Part shown: positions 45,231 through 59,089 of the stretch, one piece after another
How the letters are laid out: the number at the start of each line of letters is the position of its first letter
Position numbering within the stretch: the stretch's first letter is position 1
Source: Acinetobacter cumulans
Lineage (GTDB): Bacteria > Pseudomonadota > Gammaproteobacteria > Pseudomonadales > Moraxellaceae
Length of the DNA stretch: 64,000 bases
Direction: 5' to 3'
NCBI RefSeq assembly: GCF_003024525.3
Contig: NZ_CP035934.2
Location: 3,348,001-3,412,000 of the forward strand
The notes under the pieces: generated by a model
What the model saw: the letters and a program-made list of their open reading frames with translations, nothing else
Told to the model about the DNA's origin: nothing
Databases searched by the model: none
Position numbers and translations under genes: made by a program

Positions 45231-45259
45231 ATATAAAAAAGCCCCCATACGGAGGCTTA
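45231..45259 (-). terminator. Terminator of AAHS transporter gene 1
   Basis: AGCCTCC-GTAT-GGGGGCT on the minus strand, one mismatch, followed by a T-rich run. Confidence 0.75.
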
Positions 45260-45275
45260 TTCATTTTAAATCTGC

Positions 45276-46616
45276 TTAAGCTTTTGCTGGCTGCGCCACT
45301 TCAATCTTGTCAGAATCTGTATCTTGCATAATCAATGCAACTGCAATCGCACAGATCAATACAGGTAAACCCACTGCAATAAAGTTAAAGTGTGCAGGAA
45401 GGCTCATCCCTAATAAGCCACCAATGAGGATAGGACCAATAATTGCACCCATACGGCCAATCGCAGATGCCCAGCCAATACCCGTCGAACGTACTGCCAA
45501 TGGATAGAACTGCGCTACATAGCTGTATAGCAACATTTGCGAACCAATAGACGCCGCACCAGCCAAGAACACCAAAATGTAAAGCAAGAACTGGTTAGAC
45601 TGGAAGCCCATTAAGCTCATCACAATCGCACCCATTAGACCCAAGCACATCAATACTGGTTTCAAATGGAAACGGTCCGCCAAAATACCACCGCCTACGA
45701 TTCCAACAACTGCACCAACGTTCATAACCATCATAAACATGAGGCTGTTATCCATCGAATAGCCTGCCGCCATCATCAATTTTGGTAACCAACTGCTCAA
45801 TGCATACATGGTGAGTAAGCAAGTGAAAAACGCGATCCAGAACAAAATTGTATTTGTTGCACGGCCACGACGGAACAAACTCATCACGCTTGCAGATTCA
45901 GGCGTATCAACTTGATGCAATTCAAAAGTTGTTGTTTCTTGCACAGATACTTGTGGAGCCAATTGACGCACAATAGTACGAGCTTCGGCTTGACGGTTCT
46001 TTTGCACAATAAACGTTAAAGATTCTGGTAAAAATTTCCAAATAACAGGCAGTAAAAACAGCGGAATGCCAGCAATAAAGAACATGATTTCCCAGCCAAA
46101 ACTTGGGGTAAACCATGCACCCAATAAAGCAGCCATAACACCACCGACCGCATAGCCACTAAACATACCTGTAACCAAGGTGCTACGCATCTTCTGTGGG
46201 GCGTATTCAGAGGTTAAAGCCACAAGGTTAGGCATTACACCACCAATGCCTAAACCCGCCAAGAAACGCAAAATAGCAAATTCTGTCGGGTTTGAAGCAA
46301 AGCCACCAGCAAAGGTTAAACCACTGAATAAAACAATACAGATCATAATGACTTTTTTACGGCCAATTTTATCGGCCAAGGAACCAAATAGCATGGCACC
46401 AAACATCATCCCTGCAAGTGCTGTACTCGCAAGCATACCTGCCTGCATTGCACTTAAGCCCCACTCTTCCATAAGCAAGGGTAAAACAACACCATTAATC
46501 GCTAGATCATAGCCATCAAATAAGATAATAAGCAAACACCAAGCTAAAACTTTAAAATGGAATTTGGAAAATTTTGCGTGATCAATAATATCATTCACAT
46601 TCACTGCTTTTGACAT
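45276..46616 (-). CDS. AAHS-family MFS transporter, paralogue 1
   Basis: A 446-residue, 12-TM major facilitator of the aromatic acid:H+ symporter family (PcaK, BenK and MucK relatives). The TM1 motif LFDGYDLAINGVVLPLLM, with the conserved DGYDL, and the loop 2-3 motif GSLADKIGRKKVIM are present, as is LPESLTFIV after TM6. The substrate is not predictable, as no catabolic genes adjoin. ACAGGAGGTGAG precedes the ATG, a near-perfect anti-16S match. It is a close paralogue of the next gene. Confidence 0.9.
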   Translation of the reverse strand: MSKAVNVNDIIDHAKFSKFHFKVLAWCLLIILFDGYDLAINGVVLPLLMEEWGLSAMQAGMLASTALAGMMFGAMLFGSLADKIGRKKVIMICIVLFSGLTFAGGFASNPTEFAILRFLAGLGIGGVMPNLVALTSEYAPQKMRSTLVTGMFSGYAVGGVMAALLGAWFTPSFGWEIMFFIAGIPLFLLPVIWKFLPESLTFIVQKNRQAEARTIVRQLAPQVSVQETTTFELHQVDTPESASVMSLFRRGRATNTILFWIAFFTCLLTMYALSSWLPKLMMAAGYSMDNSLMFMMVMNVGAVVGIVGGGILADRFHLKPVLMCLGLMGAIVMSLMGFQSNQFLLYILVFLAGAASIGSQMLLYSYVAQFYPLAVRSTGIGWASAIGRMGAIIGPILIGGLLGMSLPAHFNFIAVGLPVLICAIAVALIMQDTDSDKIEVAQPAKA

Positions 46617-46930
46617 TACTCACCTCCTGTAAATCTTTATTTGCATTGCACTTTAACTAGCGCCCTTCAGTTTAAAATTTTGTTTTTTAGAACAAAGCTG
46701 AAGCCATTTACTAAAGTAGTTTTGCCTAATATTCACATAATTTATACCACCATAAAAATTCAACATTAGTCTAATCAATCACATTTTCAGTGACTTAAAT
46801 TCATTTTCTTGAGTGATTTTTAAACCATTTAAATACTTTTAATTCAAATTTGATTATTTTTACATCGCCAAAGAAAAAGCCTTCATCAAAGATGAAGGCT
46901 TTTTTAGAGATACTTTAAGCCAAAATTCAA
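46617..46930. other. Gap between the two AAHS transporter genes
   Basis: It contains the terminator of paralogue 2 (46871-46906) and an AT-rich stretch that must carry the promoter of paralogue 1. No gene is seen. Confidence 0.6.
46871..46906. terminator. Terminator of AAHS transporter gene 2
   Basis: AGCCTTCATC-AAA-GATGAAGGCT, a perfect 10-bp stem with A and T runs on either side. Confidence 0.92.
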
Positions 46931-48295
46931 CTAGGCTTTCACACTGCTCAAACGTTTCTGCAATTTGACTTCTGCATCCACTTCTTCCTTCGACGTTTTA
47001 GTGCTAATGAATGCCACAGCAATCGCAACAATAATGACGGGTAAACCTACTGCCATAAAGTTGATTTGGTGAGGCAATTCCATACCCAACAGCATACCAA
47101 TTAAAATTGGGCCCACAATCGCACCTGTACGGCCCACAGCAGAAGCCCAGCCAATACCTGTTGAGCGTACAGTCACTGGATAAAACTGTGCTACATAGCT
47201 ATACAGCAAGATTTGTGAACCAATTGCAGATGCACCAGCAACAGCCACCAATAAATAAATAACGGGCTGTGGAGACTTAAATCCTAATAAAGATAATGCA
47301 ACTGCGCCTGCCAAACATAAGCTAATAATCACGGGTTTCATATGAAACTTATCAGCCAAAATACCACCGCCAACAGTACCAATGACTGCGCCTATATTCA
47401 TGGCTAATAAGAACATTAAGCTACTGCTCATCGAATAGCCCGCAGCCATCATCAGCTTTGGTAACCAACTGCCTAAAGCATACAGTGTTAATAAACACAT
47501 AAAAAAAGCTAACCAGAACAGCAAAGTATTGCTTGAACGCCCTTGTTTAAACAAGCTGCTAACAAAAGCAGGCTCTGACACTTTTGCTTCGCTCAGAACG
47601 AGTTTCACCTGTTTTGGTAAATCAACCTCAGCATCTAAACGCTGTAAAATTTGGCATGCTTGCTGATCTTTTTGTGCTTTCACCAAAAAGGTTAATGATT
47701 CAGGCAAGAACTTCCAAACAAAAGGTAAAAACAACAGCGGTACACCAGCAATAAAGAACATGATTTGCCAGCCGTAGCTTGGGGTAAACCATGCGCCAAA
47801 TAAAGCAGCCATCACACCACCCACAGCATAACCACTAAACATGGTTGTTACTAAGGTCGCACGTAAACGTTGTGGCGCATATTCCGAAGTTAAGGCTACT
47901 AAATTAGGCAATACACCACCAATTCCTAAGCCCGCTAAAAAACGTAGTAGACCAAATTCGGTCGGATTTGATGCAAAACCGCCAGCAAAGGTAAAGCCAC
48001 TAAACAGTACCACACAAATCATAATGACTTTTTTACGGCCTATTTTGTCGGCCAAGGTACCAAACAGCATGGCGCCAAACATCATGCCCGCTAAAGCAGT
48101 ACTGGCCAACATCCCTGCCTGCACAGCCGTTAATGACCATTGTTGCATCAGTAGAGGAAGTGCCACACCATTAATGGCTAAGTCATAGCCATCAAATAAA
48201 ATAATCAATAGACACCAAAACACCACCTTAAAATGAAAAGGTGTAAATTTAGCCTGATCAATCACTTGATTCACATTTATTGCATTCGTTGCCAT
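46931..48295 (-). CDS. AAHS-family MFS transporter, paralogue 2
   Basis: 454 residues, highly similar to paralogue 1 through the whole length (FDGYDLAINGVALPLLMQQW, GTLADKIGRKKVIM, LPESLTFLV), with divergence mainly in the central cytoplasmic loop and C-terminal tail. The pair looks like an old tandem duplication. The ribosome binding site AGGAGGTGA is again near-perfect, here in the loop of a CTCAC/GTGAG hairpin. Substrate unknown. Confidence 0.9.
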   Translation of the reverse strand: MATNAINVNQVIDQAKFTPFHFKVVFWCLLIILFDGYDLAINGVALPLLMQQWSLTAVQAGMLASTALAGMMFGAMLFGTLADKIGRKKVIMICVVLFSGFTFAGGFASNPTEFGLLRFLAGLGIGGVLPNLVALTSEYAPQRLRATLVTTMFSGYAVGGVMAALFGAWFTPSYGWQIMFFIAGVPLLFLPFVWKFLPESLTFLVKAQKDQQACQILQRLDAEVDLPKQVKLVLSEAKVSEPAFVSSLFKQGRSSNTLLFWLAFFMCLLTLYALGSWLPKLMMAAGYSMSSSLMFLLAMNIGAVIGTVGGGILADKFHMKPVIISLCLAGAVALSLLGFKSPQPVIYLLVAVAGASAIGSQILLYSYVAQFYPVTVRSTGIGWASAVGRTGAIVGPILIGMLLGMELPHQINFMAVGLPVIIVAIAVAFISTKTSKEEVDAEVKLQKRLSSVKA

Positions 48296-48297
48296 AG

Positions 48298-48312
48298 CTC
48301 ACCTCCTGTGAG
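48298..48312 (-). promoter_or_regulatory. Hairpin presenting the paralogue 2 Shine-Dalgarno
   Basis: On the minus strand CTCAC-AGGAG-GTGAG forms a perfect 5-bp stem with AGGAG as loop, two bases before the ATG. This could be a CsrA-type site; paralogue 1 has TTAC-AGGAG-GTGA in the same place. Confidence 0.45.
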
Positions 48313-48447
48313 ATTACATATCATTGTTGTAGTGATCACATCGGGAAGCTTTTATTGTTTTACAGATTTAGCTCAGCCCAATACAAGAGCATTATTTGAG
48401 CACAGCGATATTTGACGAGACACACGACAAAAGTCTAAAAAATAGAC

Positions 48448-48477
48448 AAATAACTGCACCTATAGGTACAGTTATTT
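48448..48477. repeat. 30-bp palindrome upstream of AAHS paralogue 2
   Basis: AAATAACTG and CAGTTATTT arms flank ACCTATAGGT, with only one mismatched pair. It could be an operator for the transporter or a secondary hairpin downstream of the rRNA operon. Confidence 0.6.
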
Positions 48478-48639
48478 ATGCTTAGAATGGAAAATTTGAG
48501 CAATTTTGATCTTATATTTTTTAATGATTTATGCTAAATACGCTTATTTTTTATCCTATTTATTCTTTTTTATTGAAAGTCACGAATTCAAACCTGTTTC
48601 TAAATAAGCTTTAGCCTTATTTAAAATATTTTTCACACA

Positions 48640-48676
48640 TAAAAAAACACCCCCTGCACTAGTCAGGGGGTGTTTC
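48640..48676 (-). terminator. rRNA operon terminator
   Basis: AAACACCCCCTG/CAGGGGGTGTTT, a 12-bp stem, followed on the minus strand by a T run, just past the 5S gene. Confidence 0.92.
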
Positions 48677-48684
48677 GAATAATG

Positions 48685-48799
48685 AGCTGGCGATGACTTA
48701 CTCTCACATGGGTAACCCCACACTACCATCAGCGCTAAGAGGTTTCACTTCTGAGTTCGGGAAGGGATCAGGTGGTTCACTCTTGCTATTGTCGCCAGC
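48685..48799 (-). rRNA. rrf: 5S ribosomal RNA
   Basis: About 115 nt. The minus strand begins GCTGGCGACAATAGCAAGAG and ends at the complementary GTCATCGCCAGC; the internal CCCGAACTCAGAAGTGAAA is the universal loop region. End positions are accurate to a few bases. Confidence 0.95.
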
Positions 48800-48997
48800 A
48801 CAACTTGGATGCTTACTCGTTTGGTCTTACTTGGATGCCGAACTTTCGTCAAATGAGTTATTAACAGATCATATCTGAGTCGAATTGTATGTTCTAGCGT
48901 TAGCTGAATCAAGTATTTCAAGACCGTTTGGTCTTTAATGAATCAATCTCTGCTCACTGCTTGCGCAGTTCGTACAACAACTGTTTGGGTGTTGTAT

Positions 48998-51888
<2,891 letters not shown>

Positions 51889-52337
51889 ATACAACCCCAA
51901 ACAGTCGTTTATCCTTACAAGTAGGATAAGCAACAGAGTTTGTCTTACGACTTACTCATACAGTTGGCGTCTTGTGCATTTAAGCACTGTACAGCTTCAA
52001 TTAGATTCATATACCAAAACGCTTGATTCAGTTAATTTCGCTAGTAACTCATAGCTTCTATCTTCACATCACAGTAATAAATCACTGTTAGTGTTAATGT
52101 CAGTTATGAGTATGAACAAATTATTTCAACTCAAATATATTCTGTTAATGATTTAACATGCCTTCGTCAGGTCATGTTGCTGTGATAAATCACAGAGCTT
52201 AATAACAATGAAGCGCATTCTACGCTAGTTTGTTGCTAAGCTCTATAACCTAAGCACTTGATCGCTTAAAGACTAAACTAACAGTCAGCTGACTGTTCAT
52301 TTATTAACTTGTCTTTTATACATCGCTTTGCGATGTA

Positions 52338-52413
52338 TGGTGGAGACTAGGAGAGTCGAACTCCTGACCTCCTGCGTGCAAAGCAGGCGCTCTACCAACT
52401 AAGCTAAGTCCCC
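52338..52413 (-). tRNA. tRNA-Ala(TGC)
   Basis: 76 nt in the 16S-23S spacer; begins GGGGACTTAGCTTAGTTGG, anticodon TGC within CTTTGCACG, encoded CCA at the end. Confidence 0.96.
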
Positions 52414-52488
52414 AGCTTATCAATTAAGTCAATGTCTCTGTTTTCTGTTTGCTCTCATATTTTATTCAAATATTTCGTTAGTCAGATT

Positions 52489-52565
<77 letters not shown>

Positions 52566-52576
52566 TCAGATACATC

Positions 52577-52612
52577 GTCATGAAGAACAACTTGTTGTGG
52601 ATTCTTACCAGT
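52577..52612 (-). other. 16S processing stem, 3' arm
   Basis: On the minus strand this spacer segment is complementary, with few mismatches, to the leader segment at 54288-54320 (ATGAAGAACAACTTGT in the leader). Together they form the double-stranded RNase III stem around 16S rRNA. Confidence 0.7.
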
Positions 52613-52626
52613 CGCCAATCTTTCGT

Positions 52627-54164
<1,538 letters not shown>

Positions 54165-54431
54165 AAAATCAATAGTACCTTTAAAGGGTACCAATCTTGG
54201 CTCATCAATTACTGACAAATATTTGCTCAAATAAACTTCGAGAAATTTCTACCAATTATCAATGAAAATATATTCGATTGATCAACCAGTAAAAATCCAC
54301 ACAAGTTGTTCTTCATAATCTCTTAATGATCTTTCTAACACCTCGTCAGTGCTAGAAGCTGGACTTCGATATACTTAACAACTCAGCGTCTAGCTTCGTT
54401 CGTTTCCGTCTATCTCGTCGGTATGGGATGC

Positions 54432-54459
54432 ATTCTAGACCATTTCGAAATCATTGCAA
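54432..54459 (-). promoter_or_regulatory. rRNA operon promoter
   Basis: Minus strand TTGCAA (54454-54459), 16-bp spacer, TAGAAT (54432-54437), then a GC-containing discriminator. An AT-rich block upstream (about 54460-54485) could act as UP element. The leader to 16S is about 260 nt. Confidence 0.7.
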
Positions 54460-54474
54460 GCACTAATTAACGAT

Positions 54475-55036
54475 ATATTTCACGTATGTACTTTTTTTCT
54501 ACAGAAATGATAAAAAAAGCGCTTTTTTATCTATTTTTTAACCATTTTTATTTAAAAAAACCTTTTATTAGGATTTTATTTTTCAAATTATCCATTTCAC
54601 GCAAAATCATATTCGAGCTAATTTAGCCATAAAATGTATAAGTGATCAAAAAGACATCACATTCAACTATCAGAACGAGTTTTATATCTTCCCACGTGCT
54701 TCATAACATCAAATATTCAATCCATTTAAAGTTTTCACTAGACTAAAAACGCTTTGTTTAAATATTTTGAAGACATTGTGCTTTCAAGTCCTATTTTTAA
54801 AGCTCATATTTATTCTTCCCACAAATTAAATGTACCATTCAATCCCTATCTCCCCCATCTTTAATAGATCTATGTACGTCTAGATATTTCTCTAGGTTTT
54901 ATTTACATCTTATTTAGCAATTCTGATAGCAATAGACATTTAACCCAGAAACATTTGAACATTCATCTCATCCATACAAGCGAATCATTCATTTGCTTTA
55001 TATGTTCTGATTTATCTATGCCGTCATCAAACATCG
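54475..55036. other. AT-rich region upstream of the rRNA operon
   Basis: About 560 bp with very low GC, many T and A runs and no supportable gene. The part next to the promoter may hold factor-binding sites for rRNA activation. Nothing more specific is seen. Confidence 0.5.
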
Positions 55037-55315
55037 CTAAGCGACTGGGCGCTTACATACATGCGCCATCACCTCCAATACCGTCTGATGCTTGCCTTGA
55101 TAATCCTCAGCACAAAACATCATTTTTGCCCGCATGGGTAGGCGCTCATGAATAAAAGCAAACAGCTGATAATGCGCGCCAACATCCATATTTAAGAAGA
55201 TTTCTTGTATTTGCTTATATTGCGCCTGTTTCACCGCTTCTGGCTGATTTTGAAATAAACAACGCATCACTGCATCAATCTGTTCATCATTATTGTCTGT
55301 ATTGTAATACGCCAT
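55037..55315 (-). CDS. Uncharacterised protein, 92 aa
   Basis: MAYYNTDNNDEQIDAVMRCL, then a helical protein with AHYQLFAFIHERLPMRAKMM. GGGGGAG directly precedes the ATG. No membrane segment or known motif. It follows a 35-residue gene by 31 bp on the same strand, so both may form one unit. Confidence 0.7.
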   Translation of the reverse strand: MAYYNTDNNDEQIDAVMRCLFQNQPEAVKQAQYKQIQEIFLNMDVGAHYQLFAFIHERLPMRAKMMFCAEDYQGKHQTVLEVMAHVCKRPVA

Positions 55316-55346
55316 GTCTCCCCCGCTTTTTTATTGATTTATTTAT

Positions 55347-55454
55347 CTATAAAGCCAAAGCTTCTGCCTCAGAAGCTTTGATTGCACGATCTTCTAGCGT
55401 GCAGATCGCATGTGCAATCATCATATATAACAATGGTTCGATAAAAACCGCCAT
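55347..55454 (-). CDS. Small protein, 35 aa
   Basis: The frame reads MAVFIEPLLYMMIAHAICTL and continues EDRAIKASEAEALAL. AAGGA lies seven bases before the ATG, a good ribosome binding site. The first 19 residues are hydrophobic and amphipathic and the rest is charged helix, so it may attach to the membrane. It is short enough to be missed by gene finders. It is the likely first gene of a two-gene unit with the 92-residue protein. Confidence 0.55.
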   Translation of the reverse strand: MAVFIEPLLYMMIAHAICTLEDRAIKASEAEALAL

Positions 55455-55529
55455 ATTTTATCCTTAAGGCGGATAGAGCCGATTTATTTTTTTACATAGA
55501 CTGCTTTTTATTTTTTTGAACCCAAACTT

Positions 55530-56165
55530 ATGCCTGTGCATTTCATCCCCCGCTTGATCCTACTACTGAGTGGCCTTGCGCTGATGGCATTTGGTGTCAC
55601 GATGTCTATTCATTCCAATCTTGGCACATCGCCTATTTCGTCCGTTCCTTATAGCTACAGCTTCATCTTGAATATGAGTATTGGCACATTGACCGTGCTC
55701 ATGCATATTCTGATGATTCTGATACAAATGGTACTACTCGGTAAACGGTTTCAATGGCATCAATGGTTGCAATTACCTGTAGGCATGATTTTTGGCACGT
55801 TCATTGATGTACTAATGTGGGCGACGCAAGGCTGGTCTATGCATGTTTATGCGCTACAAATAAGCGCCTGCTTATTCAGTTGCCTCATCACAGCCATCGG
55901 AGTATGCCTTGTCGTGAAAGCAAATTTGGTGTTTTTAGCAGGTGAAGGCTTATATGCTGCCATCTCACAACGCTTTGGCTTTGAGTTTGGTCGCTGTAAA
56001 ACCTATGGTGATATTGTATTGGTGTTGATTGCAGTCATCAGCGCATGGTCTGTACTGGGTGAAATTATTGGAGTTCGCGAAGGCACAATCATTAGCGCAC
56101 TGGCCGTCGGCAGTCTAGTTAAACAAATGCTACCCAAGTTCGGCTTTCTTCAGTTTAATGAATAA
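55530..56165 (+). CDS. YczE/YitT-like membrane protein
   Basis: A 211-residue protein with five or six TM segments. The opening GLALMAFGVTMSIHSNLGTSPISSVPYS is the YczE family pattern, and the late segment GFEFGRCKTYGDIVLVLIA fits. Family members are uncharacterised integral membrane proteins. No close regulator is seen; it is divergent from the small-protein unit. Confidence 0.82.
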   Translation: MPVHFIPRLILLLSGLALMAFGVTMSIHSNLGTSPISSVPYSYSFILNMSIGTLTVLMHILMILIQMVLLGKRFQWHQWLQLPVGMIFGTFIDVLMWATQGWSMHVYALQISACLFSCLITAIGVCLVVKANLVFLAGEGLYAAISQRFGFEFGRCKTYGDIVLVLIAVISAWSVLGEIIGVREGTIISALAVGSLVKQMLPKFGFLQFNE

Positions 56166-56343
56166 CAAAAATAGCACTACGGTCCTCAGCAAGTCTGGGG
56201 ATTTTCATTTTTAAGCGCTAAAATTATGAGTTTGCAGAAATTTAAGAAAATAAAAAGGAAGAGATCTCTCCCAAAATCCCTCCCTCGGAGTTGAATCTTT
56301 ATTCGATCCATCATGTAGTTATTATAGTTATTCTGCAGTATTT

Positions 56344-56369
56344 AAAAAAAGTCCCTTGGGGAAGAGACT
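56344..56369 (-). terminator. Second minus-strand terminator downstream of tyrS
   Basis: AGTCTCTT-CCCC-AAGGGACT with one mismatch, followed by seven T's on the minus strand. Confidence 0.6.
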
Positions 56370-56542
56370 AATAAATTGTGGAGTAATTATTATCTGTACC
56401 CTCTAGATATGCTAAAAATTTCTAGATGAATAAATACTATACATAAGGTATATAAAATGCAAGTTATTCGGAAAAATTTAATTGTTGTTTTTATAAGGTT
56501 TTTTTGAATTTACTTATCTAATTTACTAATATAAATATTCAA

Positions 56543-56571
56543 TAAAAAAAGCAAGCCGAAGCCTGCTTTTT
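56543..56571 (-). terminator. tyrS terminator
   Basis: AGCAGGC-TTCG-GCTTGCT followed by seven T's on the minus strand. Confidence 0.9.
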
Positions 56572-56604
56572 AATTCAATCACTTATATCAACTTAAGCGC
56601 GCTA

Positions 56605-57819
56605 TCAGTCTACAAATATCACTTTAGCAATGGCCTTTTTGCTCGATTGCACGATTAAAGTCACGTTCTCTTTCACAGAAAAAGAGGCGTCTACTTCTTT
56701 CCAATCGACTTTTACAGCACCACGTGCAACTGCATCTTTGGCTTGAGCTGCATTTTTTACTAGACCTGCCGCACGCAAAATTGATGCAATAAACATTTCG
56801 CCACCAAATTCTGCACGTGATACGGTCACTTCTGGCGTACCCTCTGGTAATTCACCTTCAGTGATTAAGTTACCCGCACCTTTATGTGCACTGGCAGCCG
56901 CTTCACTACCATGGAAACGTTCCACCAATTCCAATGCAAGAATCTTTTTCACTTCTTGTGGGTTACGGCCTTCCGCCACTTCTTTTAAAAGTTGCTGAAT
57001 TTCTTCAATAGATTTGAAACTTAACAGATCAAAGTAACGTTCAATCAAAGCGTCTGGCATTGAAAGTACTTTTTGGTACATCGCACCCGGTGCATCAAAT
57101 ACCGCAATATAGTTGCCTAATGATTTAGACATTTTATTTACGCCGTCTAAACCTTCAAGAATAGGCACTGTAATGCAGACTTGTGCTTCTTGGTCATAAC
57201 GACCTTGCAATGTACGGCCCATTAACAAGTTAAAGGTCTGATCCGTACCACCCAGTTCAACGTCAGCTTGCAATGCAACCGAGTCATAACCTTGTACCAA
57301 TGGATACAAAAATTCGTGAATAGCGATCGGCTGATGATTGTTATAGCGCTTAGTAAAGTCATCACGCTCCAACATACGCGCCACAGTTTGCTGTGAAGCC
57401 AATTGAATTAAATCAGCAGCAGTTTTTTGACCAAACCATTCAGAGTTGAAAACCACTTTGGTTTTTGCTGGATCAAGAATTTTAAATACTTGTTCTTGAT
57501 AAGTTTTTGCATTTTCCAAAACTTTTTCACGTGACAAAGGTGGGCGCGTTGCGCTTTTACCTGTTGGGTCACCAATCATCGCAGTATAGTCGCCAATCAA
57601 AAAGTAAACTTCATGACCTAAATCTTGGAATACTTTTAATTTATTAATTAAAACTGTATGACCTAAATGCAAATCAGGCGCTGTAGGGTCAAAACCCGCT
57701 TTAATTTTTAAAGGACGATTTTGCTTTAACTTCTTCAGAAGGTCTTCTTCAGAAATAATTTCGTGAGTGCCTCGTTGGATGAGGGCAAGTTGTTCTTCAG
57801 CCGGCAGGAAATTTGACAT
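56605..57819 (-). CDS. tyrS: Tyrosyl-tRNA synthetase
   Basis: Class I synthetase of 404 residues from Met7 of the longest frame ([17 protein letters not shown]), which matches the usual N-terminus; an upstream in-frame ATG at 57837 adds six residues. HIGH is HLGH in [17 protein letters not shown] and KMSKS is [12 protein letters not shown]-terminal S4-like RNA-binding domain ([12 protein letters not shown]) is present. It is of the TyrRZ-like type with KFGK replaced by KMSKS, as in many gamma-proteobacteria. Divergent from anmK. Confidence 0.96.
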   Translation of the reverse strand: MSNFLPAEEQLALIQRGTHEIISEEDLLKKLKQNRPLKIKAGFDPTAPDLHLGHTVLINKLKVFQDLGHEVYFLIGDYTAMIGDPTGKSATRPPLSREKVLENAKTYQEQVFKILDPAKTKVVFNSEWFGQKTAADLIQLASQQTVARMLERDDFTKRYNNHQPIAIHEFLYPLVQGYDSVALQADVELGGTDQTFNLLMGRTLQGRYDQEAQVCITVPILEGLDGVNKMSKSLGNYIAVFDAPGAMYQKVLSMPDALIERYFDLLSFKSIEEIQQLLKEVAEGRNPQEVKKILALELVERFHGSEAAASAHKGAGNLITEGELPEGTPEVTVSRAEFGGEMFIASILRAAGLVKNAAQAKDAVARGAVKVDWKEVDASFSVKENVTLIVQSSKKAIAKVIFVD

Positions 57820-57900
57820 CTCAAAACCCAAATACATCAGTTATTCAATTTGTGCGATATACTAACACTTTTTCAGCACTTTGCAGGCTTAAGAATAATC

Positions 57901-59028
57901 ATGACCGCGATCTATATTGGAGTAATGACGGGCACCAGCATGGATGGCGTCGATATTGCCGCTGCTTCTTTTGATCCCTTGCAACTACATGCCACACTCA
58001 CCCTTGAGTTTGATCCCGATTTACGTGATGAACTGATGGCGCTCACCTTACCAAGTGACAACGAAATTGATCGCATGGGGAAAGCAGATGTCGCTTTGGC
58101 CACCATGATTGGTGAAGGCATTAATCGCTTAATTGCAGAAAATAATTTAGATAAAACCCAAATTAAAGCCATTGGCTCACACGGACAAACCATTCGTCAC
58201 CGCCCTGAACATGGTTTTACCCTACAAATTGGCGACCCCAATATCATCAGTGAAATTACGCAACTCCCTGTTATTTCTGATTTTCGTCGCCGTGATATGG
58301 CTGCCGGTGGCCAAGGCGCGCCATTAGTCCCTGCCTTTCACCAAGATGTTTTCCAACACAATAGCATTCATCGTGTGATTTTAAATTTAGGCGGCATTGC
58401 GAACGTCAGCCTTCTACCCGCAGGTAATCCAGATGGCGTGTATGGCTTTGATACTGGTCCTGCAAATATTTTAATGGACGCTTGGTGCCATCGTTATACG
58501 GGTCAAGCTTATGATGAAAATGGCAATTGGGCGGCCTATGGTACGCCTATTCGTAGCCTACTCGATCGACTTCAAGCACACGACTTCTTTGCCAAAGAAC
58601 CACCAAAAAGCACAGGCCGTGAAGACTTCAACTTAGAGTGGTTAGACGAACAAGTTGCTGATTGGCGTAGCGATCTTGAATATGATGAATTAGAAGATAC
58701 ACCTGAAAATATTCAAGCAACCTTAATGAAGCTCACCACCCGTGCAATTAAAAAAGCGATTTACCGCTCAGACATGCCTACAGGTGAAGTCTATGTATGT
58801 GGAGGTGGCGCGTATAACTCACATTTACTTGAGCAATTACGCTGGCGTTTACGCAAACACCAATGGACAGTACAAAGCACAGCCGATCTTGGTTTAAGTC
58901 CAACATGGGTAGAAGCAACTGCCTTTGCATGGCTGGCGATGCGCTTTGTTCAGCAACAATCTGGCAACCTTCCCGCTGTGACGGGTGCAAAAGGCTATCG
59001 CGTACTGGGTACAATTACCGCGGTATAA
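57901..59028 (+). CDS. anmK: Anhydro-N-acetylmuramic acid kinase
   Basis: Converts 1,6-anhydroMurNAc to MurNAc-6-phosphate, the step before MupP in cell-wall recycling. The 375 residues start at 57901 (MTAIYIGVMTGTSMDGVDIA); the frame open to 57850 is rejected. The phosphate-binding GTSMDG, the QTIRHRPE region, the NLGGIANVS segment and FDTGPANILMDAW are diagnostic. Divergent from tyrS. Confidence 0.96.
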   Translation: MTAIYIGVMTGTSMDGVDIAAASFDPLQLHATLTLEFDPDLRDELMALTLPSDNEIDRMGKADVALATMIGEGINRLIAENNLDKTQIKAIGSHGQTIRHRPEHGFTLQIGDPNIISEITQLPVISDFRRRDMAAGGQGAPLVPAFHQDVFQHNSIHRVILNLGGIANVSLLPAGNPDGVYGFDTGPANILMDAWCHRYTGQAYDENGNWAAYGTPIRSLLDRLQAHDFFAKEPPKSTGREDFNLEWLDEQVADWRSDLEYDELEDTPENIQATLMKLTTRAIKKAIYRSDMPTGEVYVCGGGAYNSHLLEQLRWRLRKHQWTVQSTADLGLSPTWVEATAFAWLAMRFVQQQSGNLPAVTGAKGYRVLGTITAV

Positions 59029-59044
59029 AAGCCAAAATATGGCA

Positions 59045-59073
59045 TAAAAAAGCCTGCTGATGCAGGCTTTTTA
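59045..59073. terminator. Bidirectional terminator
   Basis: AGCCTGC-TGA-TGCAGGCT region with A's before and T's after, between convergent anmK and the transglycosylase gene. Confidence 0.88.
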
Positions 59074-59089
59074 AGTTAATGCGAAAAAC

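Larger units (their letters stand above)
56166..56604. other. Gap between the YczE-like gene and tyrS, with two minus-strand terminators
   Basis: No protein gene is supported. GGAAGAGATCTCTCCC is a short palindrome at about 56260. A minus-strand terminator sits at 56344-56369 and the tyrS terminator at 56543-56571. The roughly 170 bp between them could be a short transcript or just a backup terminator. Confidence 0.45.

Noticed and set aside
55357..55419. Two hairpins (AAAGCTTCTG/CAGAAGCTTT and GATTGCAC/GTGCAATC)
   Set aside because: They fall inside the codons of the 35-residue gene and have no T run, so they were not listed as terminators or operators.
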